NCBI GenBank assembly: GCA_016703895.1
Contig: JADJBE010000006.1
Span: 191,800-255,799, forward strand
DNA: 64,000 bases
Origin: Pseudomonadota bacterium
GTDB taxonomy: Bacteria > Pseudomonadota > Gammaproteobacteria > Steroidobacterales > Steroidobacteraceae
Reading direction: 5' to 3'
Shown: one piece after another, positions 9,022 through 18,021 of the stretch
Position numbering within the stretch: the stretch's first letter is position 1
How the letters are laid out: each line of letters opens with the position of its first letter
Position numbers and translations under genes: made by a program
Notes under the pieces: model-generated
Told to the model about the DNA's origin: nothing
Database searches by the model: none
The model's input: the letters and a program-made list of their open reading frames with translations, nothing else

Positions 9022-9498
9022 CTAGCGCGACGCATGCGTGCGGCCGAGCGTCAGCGCCGCGATGGGCCACAAGGCAGCGCCCAGCATCGGGTGCACCCAG
9101 CGCCAAGGAGAGCTCACGGCGTGCCCGGTCCAGCCATCGATGCTCCAGACAACGACTTCATACAAGGCGAGCATCGCAAAAATGAACAATGACTGCTGCA
9201 GCATGGTCTGGTTGCGCAGGCGCTGATGGAAGGTGATCGCGATATAGGCGACCAGACAGACGGCGAGCCCGTGCTGCCCCAGGACCGCCCCCTTGGTCAC
9301 GTCGAGAGCGAGGCCGGCAATGAATGCGACCAAGATCCCGCCAGCCCGAGGTGCCGCGATGCACCAATAGAGCACGACTAGCACCAGAAAGGCGGGCCGC
9401 ATGATCGACAGCCAAGCTGGCAATGGCAGCAGTTGAATGCCCAGCGCTAACAACACGGTCAGCGCCAGCATTTTGCGTGGCTCGCCGGGCCAGCTCAC
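9022..9498 (-). CDS. mreD: Rod shape-determining protein MreD
   Basis: A 158-residue, almost wholly hydrophobic inner-membrane protein with about five predicted membrane segments, consistent with MreD, the small integral membrane component of the elongasome that couples MreB and MreC to PBP2/RodA. Sequence conservation in MreD is weak, so the call rests on size, hydrophobic profile and position. Its start at 9498 overlaps the mreC stop (9495) by four bases, and mrdA follows after 15 bp. Confidence 0.9.
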   Translation of the reverse strand: MSWPGEPRKMLALTVLLALGIQLLPLPAWLSIMRPAFLVLVVLYWCIAAPRAGGILVAFIAGLALDVTKGAVLGQHGLAVCLVAYIAITFHQRLRNQTMLQQSLFIFAMLALYEVVVWSIDGWTGHAVSSPWRWVHPMLGAALWPIAALTLGRTHASR

Positions 9499-10502
9499 TG
9501 TTGCGGCTCGGTGGCGGCTGGTGATGGCGGTGGGCTGACCGGCGATGTGCTGACAGGCGGCGCCGTGGCTGTTGGGCCAGCTGCTGGCTGGGGTTGAAAT
9601 GCTGCCGTCCCCACGGTCTGCTCGGCGTCGACCGTTGCTGGTCCAGCCGCTGCAGGGTGAGTGGGCGAAAACCAGGCGAATAGAACATGGCGGTCGCGGT
9701 CGATATGTGACACCGGCGTCGCGACGATCTGCGCCAGCGGTTGCGCGGGATCGCGCTTCGCGGTGGTGATCGTCGCGACCGGCAGGCCTTGTGGAAAGAC
9801 GCCACCCAGCCCCGAGGTCACCAACAAATCGTCCACGCGGATATCCGAGTTGAGTGGCACGTAGGGCAGACTCAGCCGATCACTTTCACCGACGCCCACG
9901 GCAATGGTGCGCAGTCCGCTACGCAGCACTTCGACGGGCAGGGCGTGTTCCGCATCAGTGATCAGGATGATCTCGGCACTCCACGGGCCGACTCGCAGCA
10001 CCTGCCCCAGAACGCCATCCGCGGTCATCACCGGCTGCGCTTTGCGGACGCCGTTCGTACTGCCACGATTGATCAGCAGTCGCTGCCTTAGCATCGACAG
10101 CTCAACACTAACGACTTCGCCGACCAGCGTCTTCTCGAGAATGGGCGGGATGGTGGCTTGCAGGCCGCGCAGTTGCGCATTCTCGCGCTCCAGTGCCGCA
10201 AAACGCAGCGACTTGAGCTTGAGCTCGCGGAGTTCCGCCGCGAGCGCCGCGTTCTCTGCGTCGAGCTGCGCGCGTTCGGCGAAGTTACTGCGGGTCCAGC
10301 GCAAGGCTGCGCTAGGGGAGTTAACCGCCAGTTGCAAGGGATAGGCAATCGCTGACAAACCGCCGCGAACGCTCTCCAGCCAGCCACCGCGTTGGTCGTA
10401 AAACATCAGCACGACACAGACGACGGCGTAGACGAAGAAACGAAAACCGTAGGCCGGCGTGCGGCCTGTCAACGAACGAGGGTTGCTGCCGAAGCTGGCC
10501 AA
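9495..10502 (-). CDS. mreC: Cell shape-determining protein MreC
   Basis: A 335-residue bitopic protein: one N-terminal membrane segment ('FRFFVYAVVCVVLMFY'), a periplasmic coiled coil rich in Leu, Glu and Arg (about residues 70-115), then the two beta-barrel domains with family motifs 'RLLINRGSTNGVRKAQPVM', 'VLGQVLRVGPWSAEIILITD' and 'DDLLVTSGLGGVFPQGLPV'. The C-terminal 60 residues are a Pro/Thr/Ala-rich tail. The start codon is TTG at 10502, 12 bp after the mreB stop; I see no better ATG. MreC activates PBP2/RodA in the periplasm. Confidence 0.93.
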   Translation of the reverse strand: MASFGSNPRSLTGRTPAYGFRFFVYAVVCVVLMFYDQRGGWLESVRGGLSAIAYPLQLAVNSPSAALRWTRSNFAERAQLDAENAALAAELRELKLKSLRFAALERENAQLRGLQATIPPILEKTLVGEVVSVELSMLRQRLLINRGSTNGVRKAQPVMTADGVLGQVLRVGPWSAEIILITDAEHALPVEVLRSGLRTIAVGVGESDRLSLPYVPLNSDIRVDDLLVTSGLGGVFPQGLPVATITTAKRDPAQPLAQIVATPVSHIDRDRHVLFAWFSPTHPAAAGPATVDAEQTVGTAAFQPQPAAGPTATAPPVSTSPVSPPPSPAATEPQQ

Positions 10503-10514
10503 GGCGAACCGGGA

Positions 10515-11558
10515 CTACTCGAGTCCGAAGTGGCCCGGCCCCATCTCGTCCATCAACTCGAGTATGCGACCGCCGCCGCGTGCCACGCAGGTCAGCGGAT
10601 CTTCGGCGATCACCACCGGCAGCCCGGTTTCTTCCATCAGCAGTTTGTCGATGTCGAGCAGCAGCGCGCCGCCGCCTGTTAGCACGATGCCGCGTTCCGC
10701 GACGTCGGCACCAAGCTCCGGCGGAGTTTGTTCGAGCGCTTGTTTGACGGCACCGACAATACCTTGCAGCGGCTCCTGCAGCGCTTCGAGTATTTCGTTG
10801 GAATTGAGCGTGAAGCTACGCGGTACGCCCTCGGAGAGATTGCGACCTTTGACTGACAGTTCCCGTACCTGCTCGCCAGGATAAGCCGAGCCGATCTCGA
10901 TCTTGATGCGCTCCGCGGTGGCCTCGCCAATGAGGATGCCGTAGTTGCGCCGGACATAGTTCATGATCGCTTCGTCGAAACGATCGCCGCCGATACGCGC
11001 CGAGGCGGCATAGACAATACCGTTGAGTGACAACACCGCCACTTCGGAAGTGCCGCCGCCGATATCGAGCACCATTGAACCGCGCGGTTCGTGGACGGGC
11101 AGGCCTGCACCCACGGCCGCCGCCATGGGCTCGCTAACGATCCCGACGCTGCGCGCGCCAGCCCCCTCGGCCGACTCCTTGATCGCGCGACGCTCGACCT
11201 GAGTCGAACCGATCGGTACGCAGACCAGCACGCGAGGCGAGGGCTTCAGCACGCGATTGCCGTGCACCTTGCCAATGAAGTACTGCAACATCTTCTCGGT
11301 GTACGTGAAATCGGCGATAACGCCGTCTTTCATTGGCCTGACCGCGGTGATGTGCCCGGGTGTGCGACCCAGCATATTCTTGGCCTCGCCGCCCACTGCG
11401 ACGATGATCTTGCCGCCACGGCTCGGTTCGTCTTGCACGGCTACGACCGACGGCTCATTGAGCACGATGCCCTTGTCGCGGACATAGATAAGGGTGTTGG
11501 CCGTTCCCAGATCGATCGATAGATCGGTCGAGAACAGGCCTCGTAAACGTTTGAACAT
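10515..11558 (-). CDS. mreB: Rod shape-determining actin homologue MreB
   Basis: A 347-residue bacterial actin that forms membrane-bound filaments guiding lateral wall synthesis. The start 'MFKRLRGLFSTDLSIDLGTANTLIYV' contains the amphipathic N-terminus and phosphate-1 loop; 'LDIGGGTSEVAVLSL' is phosphate-2 and 'GIVLTGGGALL' the adenosine motif. Length equals E. coli MreB. First gene of the minus-strand elongation operon, divergent from gatC across about 115 bp. Confidence 0.97.
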   Translation of the reverse strand: MFKRLRGLFSTDLSIDLGTANTLIYVRDKGIVLNEPSVVAVQDEPSRGGKIIVAVGGEAKNMLGRTPGHITAVRPMKDGVIADFTYTEKMLQYFIGKVHGNRVLKPSPRVLVCVPIGSTQVERRAIKESAEGAGARSVGIVSEPMAAAVGAGLPVHEPRGSMVLDIGGGTSEVAVLSLNGIVYAASARIGGDRFDEAIMNYVRRNYGILIGEATAERIKIEIGSAYPGEQVRELSVKGRNLSEGVPRSFTLNSNEILEALQEPLQGIVGAVKQALEQTPPELGADVAERGIVLTGGGALLLDIDKLLMEETGLPVVIAEDPLTCVARGGGRILELMDEMGPGHFGLE

Positions 11559-11617
11559 TGATTAGCGACCGAGACGCGCCATCTAGCGCGAAATGTTTTG
11601 TCAATTTAACAATCTAC

Positions 11618-11646
11618 AGGACACTCCACAAGGCAACGTGTATGAT
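11618..11646 (+). promoter_or_regulatory. Candidate sigma70 promoter for gatCAB
   Basis: In the mreB-gatC divergent gap, TATGAT at 11641-11646 resembles a -10 box. A weak -35-like AGGACA lies 17 bp upstream at 11618-11623. The gatC start is 28 bp downstream of the -10 box. A TTGACA on the minus strand (11604-11599) may be the -35 of the mre promoter, but I see no good -10 partner. Confidence 0.35.
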
Positions 11647-11673
11647 TTCGCGCACACTTTGCGCATCTTTTTT

Positions 11674-11964
11674 ATGAGCCTCGACCGAGCCCAGATTCAG
11701 TCAATCGCGCACCTGGCCCGCCTCAACCTGAGCGAAGCCGAGGTGCCCGTCTACCAAGACAGCCTGTCGCGGATCGTCGATCTGGTTAGCCAACTGGAAA
11801 ACGCCGCGACTCAGGGCGTTGTGCCGATGGCACACCCGCTGCCGGGTCAGGCGCAGCGCCTGCGGGCCGACGAGGTCGTTGAAACCGACCGGCACGAGCT
11901 TTTTCAGCGCAACGCCCCGCAGGTGGAGGCTGGTCTCTACCTCGTGCCCAAAGTCATCGAATAG
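11674..11964 (+). CDS. gatC: Asp/Glu-tRNA(Asn/Gln) amidotransferase subunit C
   Basis: A 96-residue GatC, the small belt-like subunit that ties GatA to GatB in the enzyme converting Glu-tRNA(Gln) and Asp-tRNA(Asn) to the amide forms. Family features are 'IQSIAHLARLNLSEAEV' near the start and 'LRADEV...HELFQRNAPQVEAGLYLVPKVIE' at the end. The frame opens further upstream, but ATG 11674 gives the expected length and lies just after the candidate promoter. gatA follows after 10 bp. Confidence 0.95.
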   Translation: MSLDRAQIQSIAHLARLNLSEAEVPVYQDSLSRIVDLVSQLENAATQGVVPMAHPLPGQAQRLRADEVVETDRHELFQRNAPQVEAGLYLVPKVIE

Positions 11965-11974
11965 GCCGGCCCCC

Positions 11975-13432
11975 TTGTTTACCAAGACTCTAGCTGAGCT
12001 TGCGCGTGGCTTGCGCGGCAAGGAATTCTCGTCAGTTGAACTGACGCGCGCCTTGCTGCAGCGGATCGACGCCAGTCAGTCGGTGCTCAATTCCGTGATC
12101 TCCGTCACGGCGGACTCGGCCATGGCCGCCGCCGCCGCCGCCGACGGCCAGATCGCCGCCGGCACGGCTAAACCGCTGACTGGCCTGCCTTTGCTGCACA
12201 AGGATATCTTCTGTACTGAAGGGGTCCGCACCACCTGTGGCTCGCGGATGCTCGAGAACTTCATCTCGCCATACGACGCAACCGTGGTCGCCAAACTGCG
12301 GCAGGCCGGCATGATCATGCTGGGCAAGACCAATATGGACGAGTTCGCGATGGGTTCATCGAACGAGACCAGCTTCTTCGGGCCAGTGACCAACCCATGG
12401 AACGCCGCCATGGTGCCGGGCGGTTCGTCGGGTGGTTCTGCGGCAGCGGTAGCCGCGCGTCTCTGTCCGGTCGCGACGGCGACTGACACCGGCGGATCAA
12501 TCCGTCAGCCTGCAGCGCTCTGCGGCGTCACGGGTCTCAAGCCGACCTACGGCCGCGTGTCTCGCTACGGCATGATCGCGTTCGCCTCCAGCCTCGACCA
12601 GGCCGGCGTGATCTCGCTGACCGCCGAAGATGCGGCGTTGATCCTCAATGCCATGGCCGGGTTCGATCCGCGCGACTCGACCAGCGTCGATGAGCGGGTG
12701 CCCGATTACACGGCGACGCTCGGTGATTCGCTCGCCGGCCTGCGGATCGGCGTGATTCGGGAGTTTTTCGATGCGGGGCTGGACGCCGGCGTGGGCGCGG
12801 CTGTCCGTGCTGCGCTCGCCGCGTACGAGAAGTTGGGCGCGACACTGGTCGACGTCGACTTGCCCGCACTGCCGCTGTCGGTGCCTACCTACTATGTTGT
12901 GGCGCCAGCGGAAGCGTCGTCCAACCTCGCACGCTTCGACGGCGTCCGGTTCGGCCATCGTTGCAAGGACCCGGTCAATCTCGAGGATTTGTACAAGCGC
13001 TCGCGCGGCGAGGGCTTCGGTGCCGAGGTAAAGCGGCGCATCATGACCGGCACCTATGTACTGTCGGCGGGCTACTATGACGCTTACTACCTGAAAGCGC
13101 AGCAAGTGCGGCAACTCATCGCGCAGGATTTCGCGCGCGCGTTCGCGGACGTCGATGTGTTGATGGGGCCGACGACACCGACGCCGGCATTCGGCTTGGG
13201 TGCGAAGACCGCCGACCCGATCACGATGTATCTGAACGATATCTACACGATTGGTGCCAACATGGCGGGCTTGCCGGCGGTGTCGATTCCGTGCGGCTTC
13301 GCGGCCGACCTGCCGGTCGGCTTGCAGATCATTGGCGCGCATTTCGCCGAGGCGAAGCTGCTGAATGTCGCGCACCAGTACCAGCTCGCCACCGATTGGC
13401 ATAGCCGCGTGCCGCCAGCGTGGGCCGCATGA
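11975..13432 (+). CDS. gatA: Glutamyl-tRNA(Gln) amidotransferase subunit A
   Basis: The amidase subunit that releases ammonia from glutamine. The start is taken as TTG at 11975, which gives 485 residues, the usual GatA length, and places the gene directly after gatC; the open frame upstream lies inside gatC. The Ser-cisSer-Lys triad is complete by hand count: Lys76 in 'LLHKDIF', Ser151 in 'PGGSSGGSAAAV', and nucleophile Ser175 in 'DTGGSIRQPA'. It overlaps gatB by four bases (ATGA). Confidence 0.96.
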   Translation: MFTKTLAELARGLRGKEFSSVELTRALLQRIDASQSVLNSVISVTADSAMAAAAAADGQIAAGTAKPLTGLPLLHKDIFCTEGVRTTCGSRMLENFISPYDATVVAKLRQAGMIMLGKTNMDEFAMGSSNETSFFGPVTNPWNAAMVPGGSSGGSAAAVAARLCPVATATDTGGSIRQPAALCGVTGLKPTYGRVSRYGMIAFASSLDQAGVISLTAEDAALILNAMAGFDPRDSTSVDERVPDYTATLGDSLAGLRIGVIREFFDAGLDAGVGAAVRAALAAYEKLGATLVDVDLPALPLSVPTYYVVAPAEASSNLARFDGVRFGHRCKDPVNLEDLYKRSRGEGFGAEVKRRIMTGTYVLSAGYYDAYYLKAQQVRQLIAQDFARAFADVDVLMGPTTPTPAFGLGAKTADPITMYLNDIYTIGANMAGLPAVSIPCGFAADLPVGLQIIGAHFAEAKLLNVAHQYQLATDWHSRVPPAWAA

Positions 13433-14904
13433 GTACTAACGCAGGCACTAACGACTGGGAGACCGTGATTGGTCTCGAGATCCACGCGCAGCTGGCGACA
13501 CGCTCGAAGATCTTCTCAGCTTCGGCGACTGCGTACGGTGCCAGTCCGAACGCGCAGGCGAACCTGGTCGATCTGGGCTATCCCGGTGTGTTGCCGGTGC
13601 TCAATGGCGAGGCGGTGCGGATGGCAGTCAAATTCGGCCTGGCGGTGGGCGCCGAGATCGCGCCGCGCTCAGTCTTCGCCCGCAAGAACTATTTCTATCC
13701 GGATCTTCCAAAAGGCTATCAAATCAGCCAGTTCGAGCTGCCCGTGGTGGGCAAGGGCGCGCTCGATATCGTGCTCGATGACGGCGAGCGCAAGCGGATC
13801 GGCATCACCCGCGCGCATCTCGAGGAGGACGCCGGCAAGTCTCTGCACGAAGGGCTGGGCAAGCTCACGGGCATCGATCTGAATCGCGCCGGGACGCCGC
13901 TCGTCGAGATCGTCTCCGAGCCCGACATGCGCTCTGCCAAAGAGGCCGTGGCGTATCTCAAGAAGGTGCATACGCTGGTGCGGTACCTCGAGATTTGCGA
14001 CGGCAACATGCAAGAAGGGTCGTTTCGCTGTGACGCCAATGTGTCGGTGCGCAAGCGCGGCGCGAGCGCATTCGGCACGCGGGCCGAGATCAAGAACATC
14101 AACTCGTTCCGTTACGTCGAAAAGGCGATCAACTACGAGGTCGCGCGGCAGATCGATCTGCTGGAGTCGGGCGGCAAGGTCGTGCAGGAGACTCGTCTGT
14201 ACGATCCGGACAAGGGCGAGACGCGTTCGATGCGCTCCAAGGAAGAGGCTAACGACTATCGTTATTTTCCGGACCCGGACCTCTTGCCGCTCGTAATCGA
14301 CGCCGCGTTCATCGAGCAAGTGAGAGCCAGCCTGCCGGAATTGCCGGATGACAAGGCAGCGCGGTTTAGTCGCGACTACGGGCTGTCTGACTATGACGCC
14401 GGCGTGCTCACGGCAAGCCGTGATCTGGCGGACTATTTCGAAGCCACGGCGGCGGCCGTGGCGAACGCGCCGCCGTCGCCCGACCATGCCAAGCTGGCCG
14501 CCAACTGGGTCTCAGGTGCGCTGGCCGCAGCGCTCAATGCTAACAATCTCGAGATTGCCGCGAGCAAGATGACGTCGGCCTCGCTGGCCGGGCTGCTGCG
14601 GCGCATCGCCGACAATACGATCTCCGGCAAGATTGCCAAGGACGTGTTCGAGGACATGTGGGCCACCGGCAATGAAGCGGATGCCATCATCGAGTCCAGA
14701 GGCTTGCGCCAGATCACCGATACCGGTGCAATCGAGCGCGCGATCGACGAGGTGATAGCCAACAGCCCTAACCAGCTCGCCGACTACCGCGGTGGCAAGG
14801 ACAAGCTGTTCGGCTACTTCGTCGGCCAGGTCATGAAAGCAACGGCTGGCAAGGCGAACCCGGCACAACTCAACGAGCTGCTGAAAAAGAAGCTCGCCGG
14901 CTGA
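13429..14904 (+). CDS. gatB: Glutamyl-tRNA(Gln) amidotransferase subunit B
   Basis: The tRNA-binding, ATP-dependent kinase/transamidase subunit. Family markers are 'WETVIGLEIHAQLATRSKIFS' at the start, 'ARKNYFYPDLPKGYQISQ', 'GITRAHLEEDAGKS' and 'RCDANVSVRKRG', with a C-terminal helical YqeY-like tail ending 'GKANPAQLNELLKKKL'. The ATG at 13429 overlaps the gatA stop as ATGA; an ATG three codons earlier is inside gatA and less likely. 491 residues, normal for GatB. The complete gatCAB set implies that the organism makes Gln-tRNA(Gln) and/or Asn-tRNA(Asn) by transamidation. Confidence 0.97.
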   Translation: MSTNAGTNDWETVIGLEIHAQLATRSKIFSASATAYGASPNAQANLVDLGYPGVLPVLNGEAVRMAVKFGLAVGAEIAPRSVFARKNYFYPDLPKGYQISQFELPVVGKGALDIVLDDGERKRIGITRAHLEEDAGKSLHEGLGKLTGIDLNRAGTPLVEIVSEPDMRSAKEAVAYLKKVHTLVRYLEICDGNMQEGSFRCDANVSVRKRGASAFGTRAEIKNINSFRYVEKAINYEVARQIDLLESGGKVVQETRLYDPDKGETRSMRSKEEANDYRYFPDPDLLPLVIDAAFIEQVRASLPELPDDKAARFSRDYGLSDYDAGVLTASRDLADYFEATAAAVANAPPSPDHAKLAANWVSGALAAALNANNLEIAASKMTSASLAGLLRRIADNTISGKIAKDVFEDMWATGNEADAIIESRGLRQITDTGAIERAIDEVIANSPNQLADYRGGKDKLFGYFVGQVMKATAGKANPAQLNELLKKKLAG

Positions 14905-15839
14905 TGGCGGAATCCGACTGCGTACGCCGGTTCCTGCTCGATGACCGGCCGATTCGCGGCCAGGTCGTGCGTTTGCAGGCAAGCTGGGCGGCCTTGCTCG
15001 AGCACACGGATTACCCGGCACCGATCCAGGTATTGCTAGGTGAAGCGGCAGTCGCCAGCGTGCTGCTGGCAGCCACACTGAAATTCGAGGGCGCGCTGAC
15101 CCTGCAGTTGCAAGGCAGCGGCCGGGTTGCCCTGCTGGTCGCGCAATGCACCCATGACTTCAGGGTGCGTGCGATGGCGCAGTTCGACGCGACCAGTAGC
15201 GCCAGCGGTTTTCGTGAGCTGGTGGGCGATGGCAATGTCACGGTCACAATCGAGGCCGACGATCGCAAGTCGCGCTATCAGGGCGTCGTGCCGCTTGTGG
15301 GCGAGTCATTGGCCGCGTCGCTGGAAGAATACTTCGATCGTTCCGAGCAGATTCCGACCGTCGTCAGGCTAACTGCGAGTCGGGATGTGTTGGCGGGTGT
15401 GCTGGTGCAGCGACTGCCTTTGGCGGGCGGCTTGATTGGCAGCGCGGTTGGCTCGAGCCAGCGTCTGGATGATGGGTCGCTGGACGATACGTTGCTGGAT
15501 GAGCTGTGGCACACGACCAGCGCCGCGGTCCACGCTTTGCCGCAGGATATTCTATTGTCGCCGTCGATGGCAGCAGTGGTTACCGCGGTGATGGCCGGTG
15601 AGGACACACGCTTGTTCGGTGAGCAACCGATACGATTTGAGTGCCGTTGTGCGCCAGACCGTGTCGCGGCACTGTTGCGCGGTCTCGGCGAGTCGGAAGT
15701 GCGCGACATACTCGCCGAGGAGGGCGCAGTCACGGTCACTTGCGAGTTTTGCCATCGCCCCTATGCGTTTGACTCGATCGAGGTCGAGCGCCTGTTTGCC
15801 AGCGCAGAGATGGTGCCGGGGTCCGATACCTTGAATTGA
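14904..15839 (+). CDS. hslO: Redox-regulated chaperone Hsp33
   Basis: A 311-residue Hsp33, a holdase switched on by oxidative unfolding when its zinc is released. The four zinc cysteines are visible near the C-terminus: the CxC pair in 'FECRCAP' and the CxxC pair in 'TCEFCHRPYAF'. The N-terminal chaperone domain carries 'VLLAATLKFEGALTLQLQGSG'. The start overlaps the gatB stop by one base (TGATG), so it is translated with the gatCAB operon. The end is 5 bp from the end of the convergent sensor kinase gene. Confidence 0.93.
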   Translation: MAESDCVRRFLLDDRPIRGQVVRLQASWAALLEHTDYPAPIQVLLGEAAVASVLLAATLKFEGALTLQLQGSGRVALLVAQCTHDFRVRAMAQFDATSSASGFRELVGDGNVTVTIEADDRKSRYQGVVPLVGESLAASLEEYFDRSEQIPTVVRLTASRDVLAGVLVQRLPLAGGLIGSAVGSSQRLDDGSLDDTLLDELWHTTSAAVHALPQDILLSPSMAAVVTAVMAGEDTRLFGEQPIRFECRCAPDRVAALLRGLGESEVRDILAEEGAVTVTCEFCHRPYAFDSIEVERLFASAEMVPGSDTLN

Positions 15840-15844
15840 TGCCG

Positions 15845-17200
15845 CTAGACCAGTACTGCCGTGGGCAGCCAAACCCGGATCGTGAGGCCGCCGCCGTCAC
15901 GCGGCTCGGCTACTACACCGCCCTGATGGACTTCGAAGACACGGCGTGCGATCGCAAGTCCCAAGCCGGTGCCAGTGCCTGTCGCAGCGTCTGGAACGCG
16001 GAAATATGGATCGAATATGCGCGCTAGGTAGTCAGGCGGCACACCGGGGCCTCGATCCGCAATCGTCACTTGGCAGAGTGTCACCGCGCGGCTGATGCCG
16101 ATACTGATCACGGAAGCCGCTGGTGCGTGGCGGATGGCATTGCGCAGAATGTTCTCAAACCCGCTACGCAGCAGTTCCGGGTCACCGACGACCGTTGCAC
16201 CGTCGGCGAGCGCGAGCTCGATCTTGCAAGCGTGTGCCGTCGCTTCGATTTCCTCGTCACGCGCCAGCGCTACTAACAGCTCATCCAGCCGCACGAGCCG
16301 TTGCTGGAGCGGCGCAGCAGTCGAATCGACCCGTGAAAACTTGAGTAGATCGCCGATCACGCGATCGATCTGGCGAATCTCCTGTTCGATCCGCTGCACT
16401 GTGGGCTCGTCGACTTTGCCGTTGTGTGCCGCGAGGCCCAAGGCCGCCTGCAAGCGCGCCAGTGGCGAGCGTAGCTCGTGCGACAAATCGCTCATCAGGC
16501 GCGAGCGGCTGCTCAAGAGTCCGGCGATCTGCGCCGCCATACGGTTGACGTCGGCAGCCAGTGCGCCGAGTTCGTCCTGGCGTGTCGCAATGGTCGCTGG
16601 CACGCGCGCGTCGATCTGGCCCGACGCCAGTTCCCGCACGACTTGCTGCAGCTCACCCAGCGGCCGGGCGACTGCCCGCGCGATCCACCAGGCAACGGTG
16701 GCAATGACCAGCATCGCTGCCGCCAACAGCCCCAGGGTCGTAAGCGCGTTGCCGAGCAAGGTAATACGCTTGGGTAGCACCAGGAAGGTGTAGCGCTCGC
16801 CGCTGGGTCCCAGCAGTTGCGGCGCCAGTCGTACGGGTTGGTAGTTGCTCGGTAGATCGCTTGGCGTGCCAACCACCGAGCGGCGAACGAAATTCGCGTA
16901 GAGCTCCGGCAAGCGCAGCCCGCGGATGTCCTGACTGGCAGTATCCAGAACGTAAACGGTGACGTCGTTTGGAATCGCTGCATCCTCGCGCAGCCACTGC
17001 TCGAGGGCTGGCCGTCCGCCGACAGCCAGCACCTTTGCGGCCTCGCGCCCCAGGCCGCCGTGCTTGGTAGCTGTGTAGGTCTCGAGTTCACTTGCTGCGA
17101 CAAAGTAGACGCTCGCCAACGACAGCACCACGAAGGCCAGCAGCGCGGTGCCGATGTAGAGCGCCATGCGCCAGTACAGGCGGGTCAAAGGGAACTGCAT
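15845..17200 (-). CDS. CpxA-like sensor histidine kinase
   Basis: A 451-residue inner-membrane kinase. Two membrane segments (about residues 12-34 and 150-172) flank a periplasmic sensor; a HAMP domain follows ('VARPLGELQQVVRELASGQIDARV'), then HisKA with the phospho-accepting histidine in 'SDLSHELRSPLARL', and an ATPase domain with N box 'FENILRNAIRHAP', G1 'DRGPGVP' and G2 'GTGTGLGLAI'. HAMP and H-box wording are closest to CpxA. The signal is not readable from sequence. It starts 4 bp after the response regulator gene and forms one operon with it. Confidence 0.9.
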   Translation of the reverse strand: MQFPLTRLYWRMALYIGTALLAFVVLSLASVYFVAASELETYTATKHGGLGREAAKVLAVGGRPALEQWLREDAAIPNDVTVYVLDTASQDIRGLRLPELYANFVRRSVVGTPSDLPSNYQPVRLAPQLLGPSGERYTFLVLPKRITLLGNALTTLGLLAAAMLVIATVAWWIARAVARPLGELQQVVRELASGQIDARVPATIATRQDELGALAADVNRMAAQIAGLLSSRSRLMSDLSHELRSPLARLQAALGLAAHNGKVDEPTVQRIEQEIRQIDRVIGDLLKFSRVDSTAAPLQQRLVRLDELLVALARDEEIEATAHACKIELALADGATVVGDPELLRSGFENILRNAIRHAPAASVISIGISRAVTLCQVTIADRGPGVPPDYLARIFDPYFRVPDAATGTGTGLGLAIARRVFEVHQGGVVAEPRDGGGLTIRVWLPTAVLV

Positions 17201-17204
17201 GGTG

Positions 17205-17945
17205 CTAGTCGTGCCTCGGCGGCGAGCTTTCCTTGGCCGGACTGTTAGGATGATCGATCACATAACCTTGGCCGCGCACCACGGTGATGTAGTCGGACTC
17301 GACACCCGCGGCTTTGAGTTTACCGCGCAGTTTACTGATCAGCGTATCGATGCTGCGATCGTAGGCCTCGAGCGGCCGGTCGAGCGCCAGTTGCGTCAGT
17401 CTTGCACGGGATAGAACCTCGCCTGCGTGATGCATGAGTTGCTCCAGTACGCGCATCTCTGCCGCCGTCAGCGCCAGGAACTGCGCGTTGGCCGTGGCCT
17501 CGCGTCGCCGCGTATCGAGCGCAAGCGCGCCGACTTTGAGAATGGCCGCAGTAGCGCGCTCGGTAGGGCTGCCTTGCGCACGCTTGAGTATCGTGCGGAT
17601 ACGCAGCGCCAGCTCGAGCGGGCTGCAGGGCTTCGCCAAGTAGTCATCTGCACCACGCATCAGCCCAAGAATGCGCTCCGGTTCTTCGCCGCGGGCGGTC
17701 AACATGATGATGGGCAGGTCGTGCTGCTCGCGTATCACGCGCAGAGCCTCGAAACCACTCATGTCGGGCAACATGACATCGAGAACTACGAGATCCGGCG
17801 GCCGCAGCGCGATTTGCTCGAGCGCAGCGCCAGCATTATGTACGGTCATCACGCTGAAGCCCTGCAGTTGCAGATACTCCTGCAGCATCGCGGCGAGCTC
17901 GACGTCGTCGTCGACGAGCAGCAGACGGGGTTCGGTAGCCGACAT
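17205..17945 (-). CDS. OmpR/CpxR-like response regulator
   Basis: A 246-residue DNA-binding response regulator. The receiver domain has the acidic pair in 'LLVDDDVEL', the phospho-aspartate in 'LVVLDVMLPDMSG' and lysine in 'DDYLAKPCSPLEL'. The C-terminal winged helix ends 'DTLISKLRGKL...YITVVRGQGYVID', as in the OmpR family. The ATG at 17945 is used; the open frame upstream would read through the promoter region. A direct repeat 12-31 bp upstream of the start is a plausible binding site for the regulator itself. Confidence 0.92.
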   Translation of the reverse strand: MSATEPRLLLVDDDVELAAMLQEYLQLQGFSVMTVHNAGAALEQIALRPPDLVVLDVMLPDMSGFEALRVIREQHDLPIIMLTARGEEPERILGLMRGADDYLAKPCSPLELALRIRTILKRAQGSPTERATAAILKVGALALDTRRREATANAQFLALTAAEMRVLEQLMHHAGEVLSRARLTQLALDRPLEAYDRSIDTLISKLRGKLKAAGVESDYITVVRGQGYVIDHPNSPAKESSPPRHD

Positions 17946-17956
17946 GCATTTCCCTT

Positions 17957-17976
17957 TGTTAACACGCTGTTGACAC
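17957..17976. promoter_or_regulatory. Direct-repeat operator between cpxR-like gene and 18022 gene
   Basis: Two near-identical nonamers, TGTTAACAC at 17957-17965 and TGTTGACAC at 17968-17976, lie head to tail with an 11-bp period, one helical turn. OmpR-family regulators bind such tandem sites. The repeat lies in the 76-bp divergent gap, so the regulator could control both its own operon and the membrane protein at 18022. The second copy contains TTGACA, which could also act as a -35 box for the plus-strand gene. Confidence 0.45.
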
Positions 17977-18021
17977 AGCGACCCTGTGGCTGCGCCTACA
18001 CTCCCAGCATAGGAGAAAACC

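Noticed and set aside
7276..9192. Plus-strand frames of 258 and 234 codons opposite mrdA
   Set aside because: Shadow frames; PBP2 motifs on the other strand account for the region.
12497..13402. 301-codon minus-strand frame opposite gatA
   Set aside because: Arg/His-rich shadow frame typical of GC-rich coding DNA; gatA is complete with its catalytic triad.
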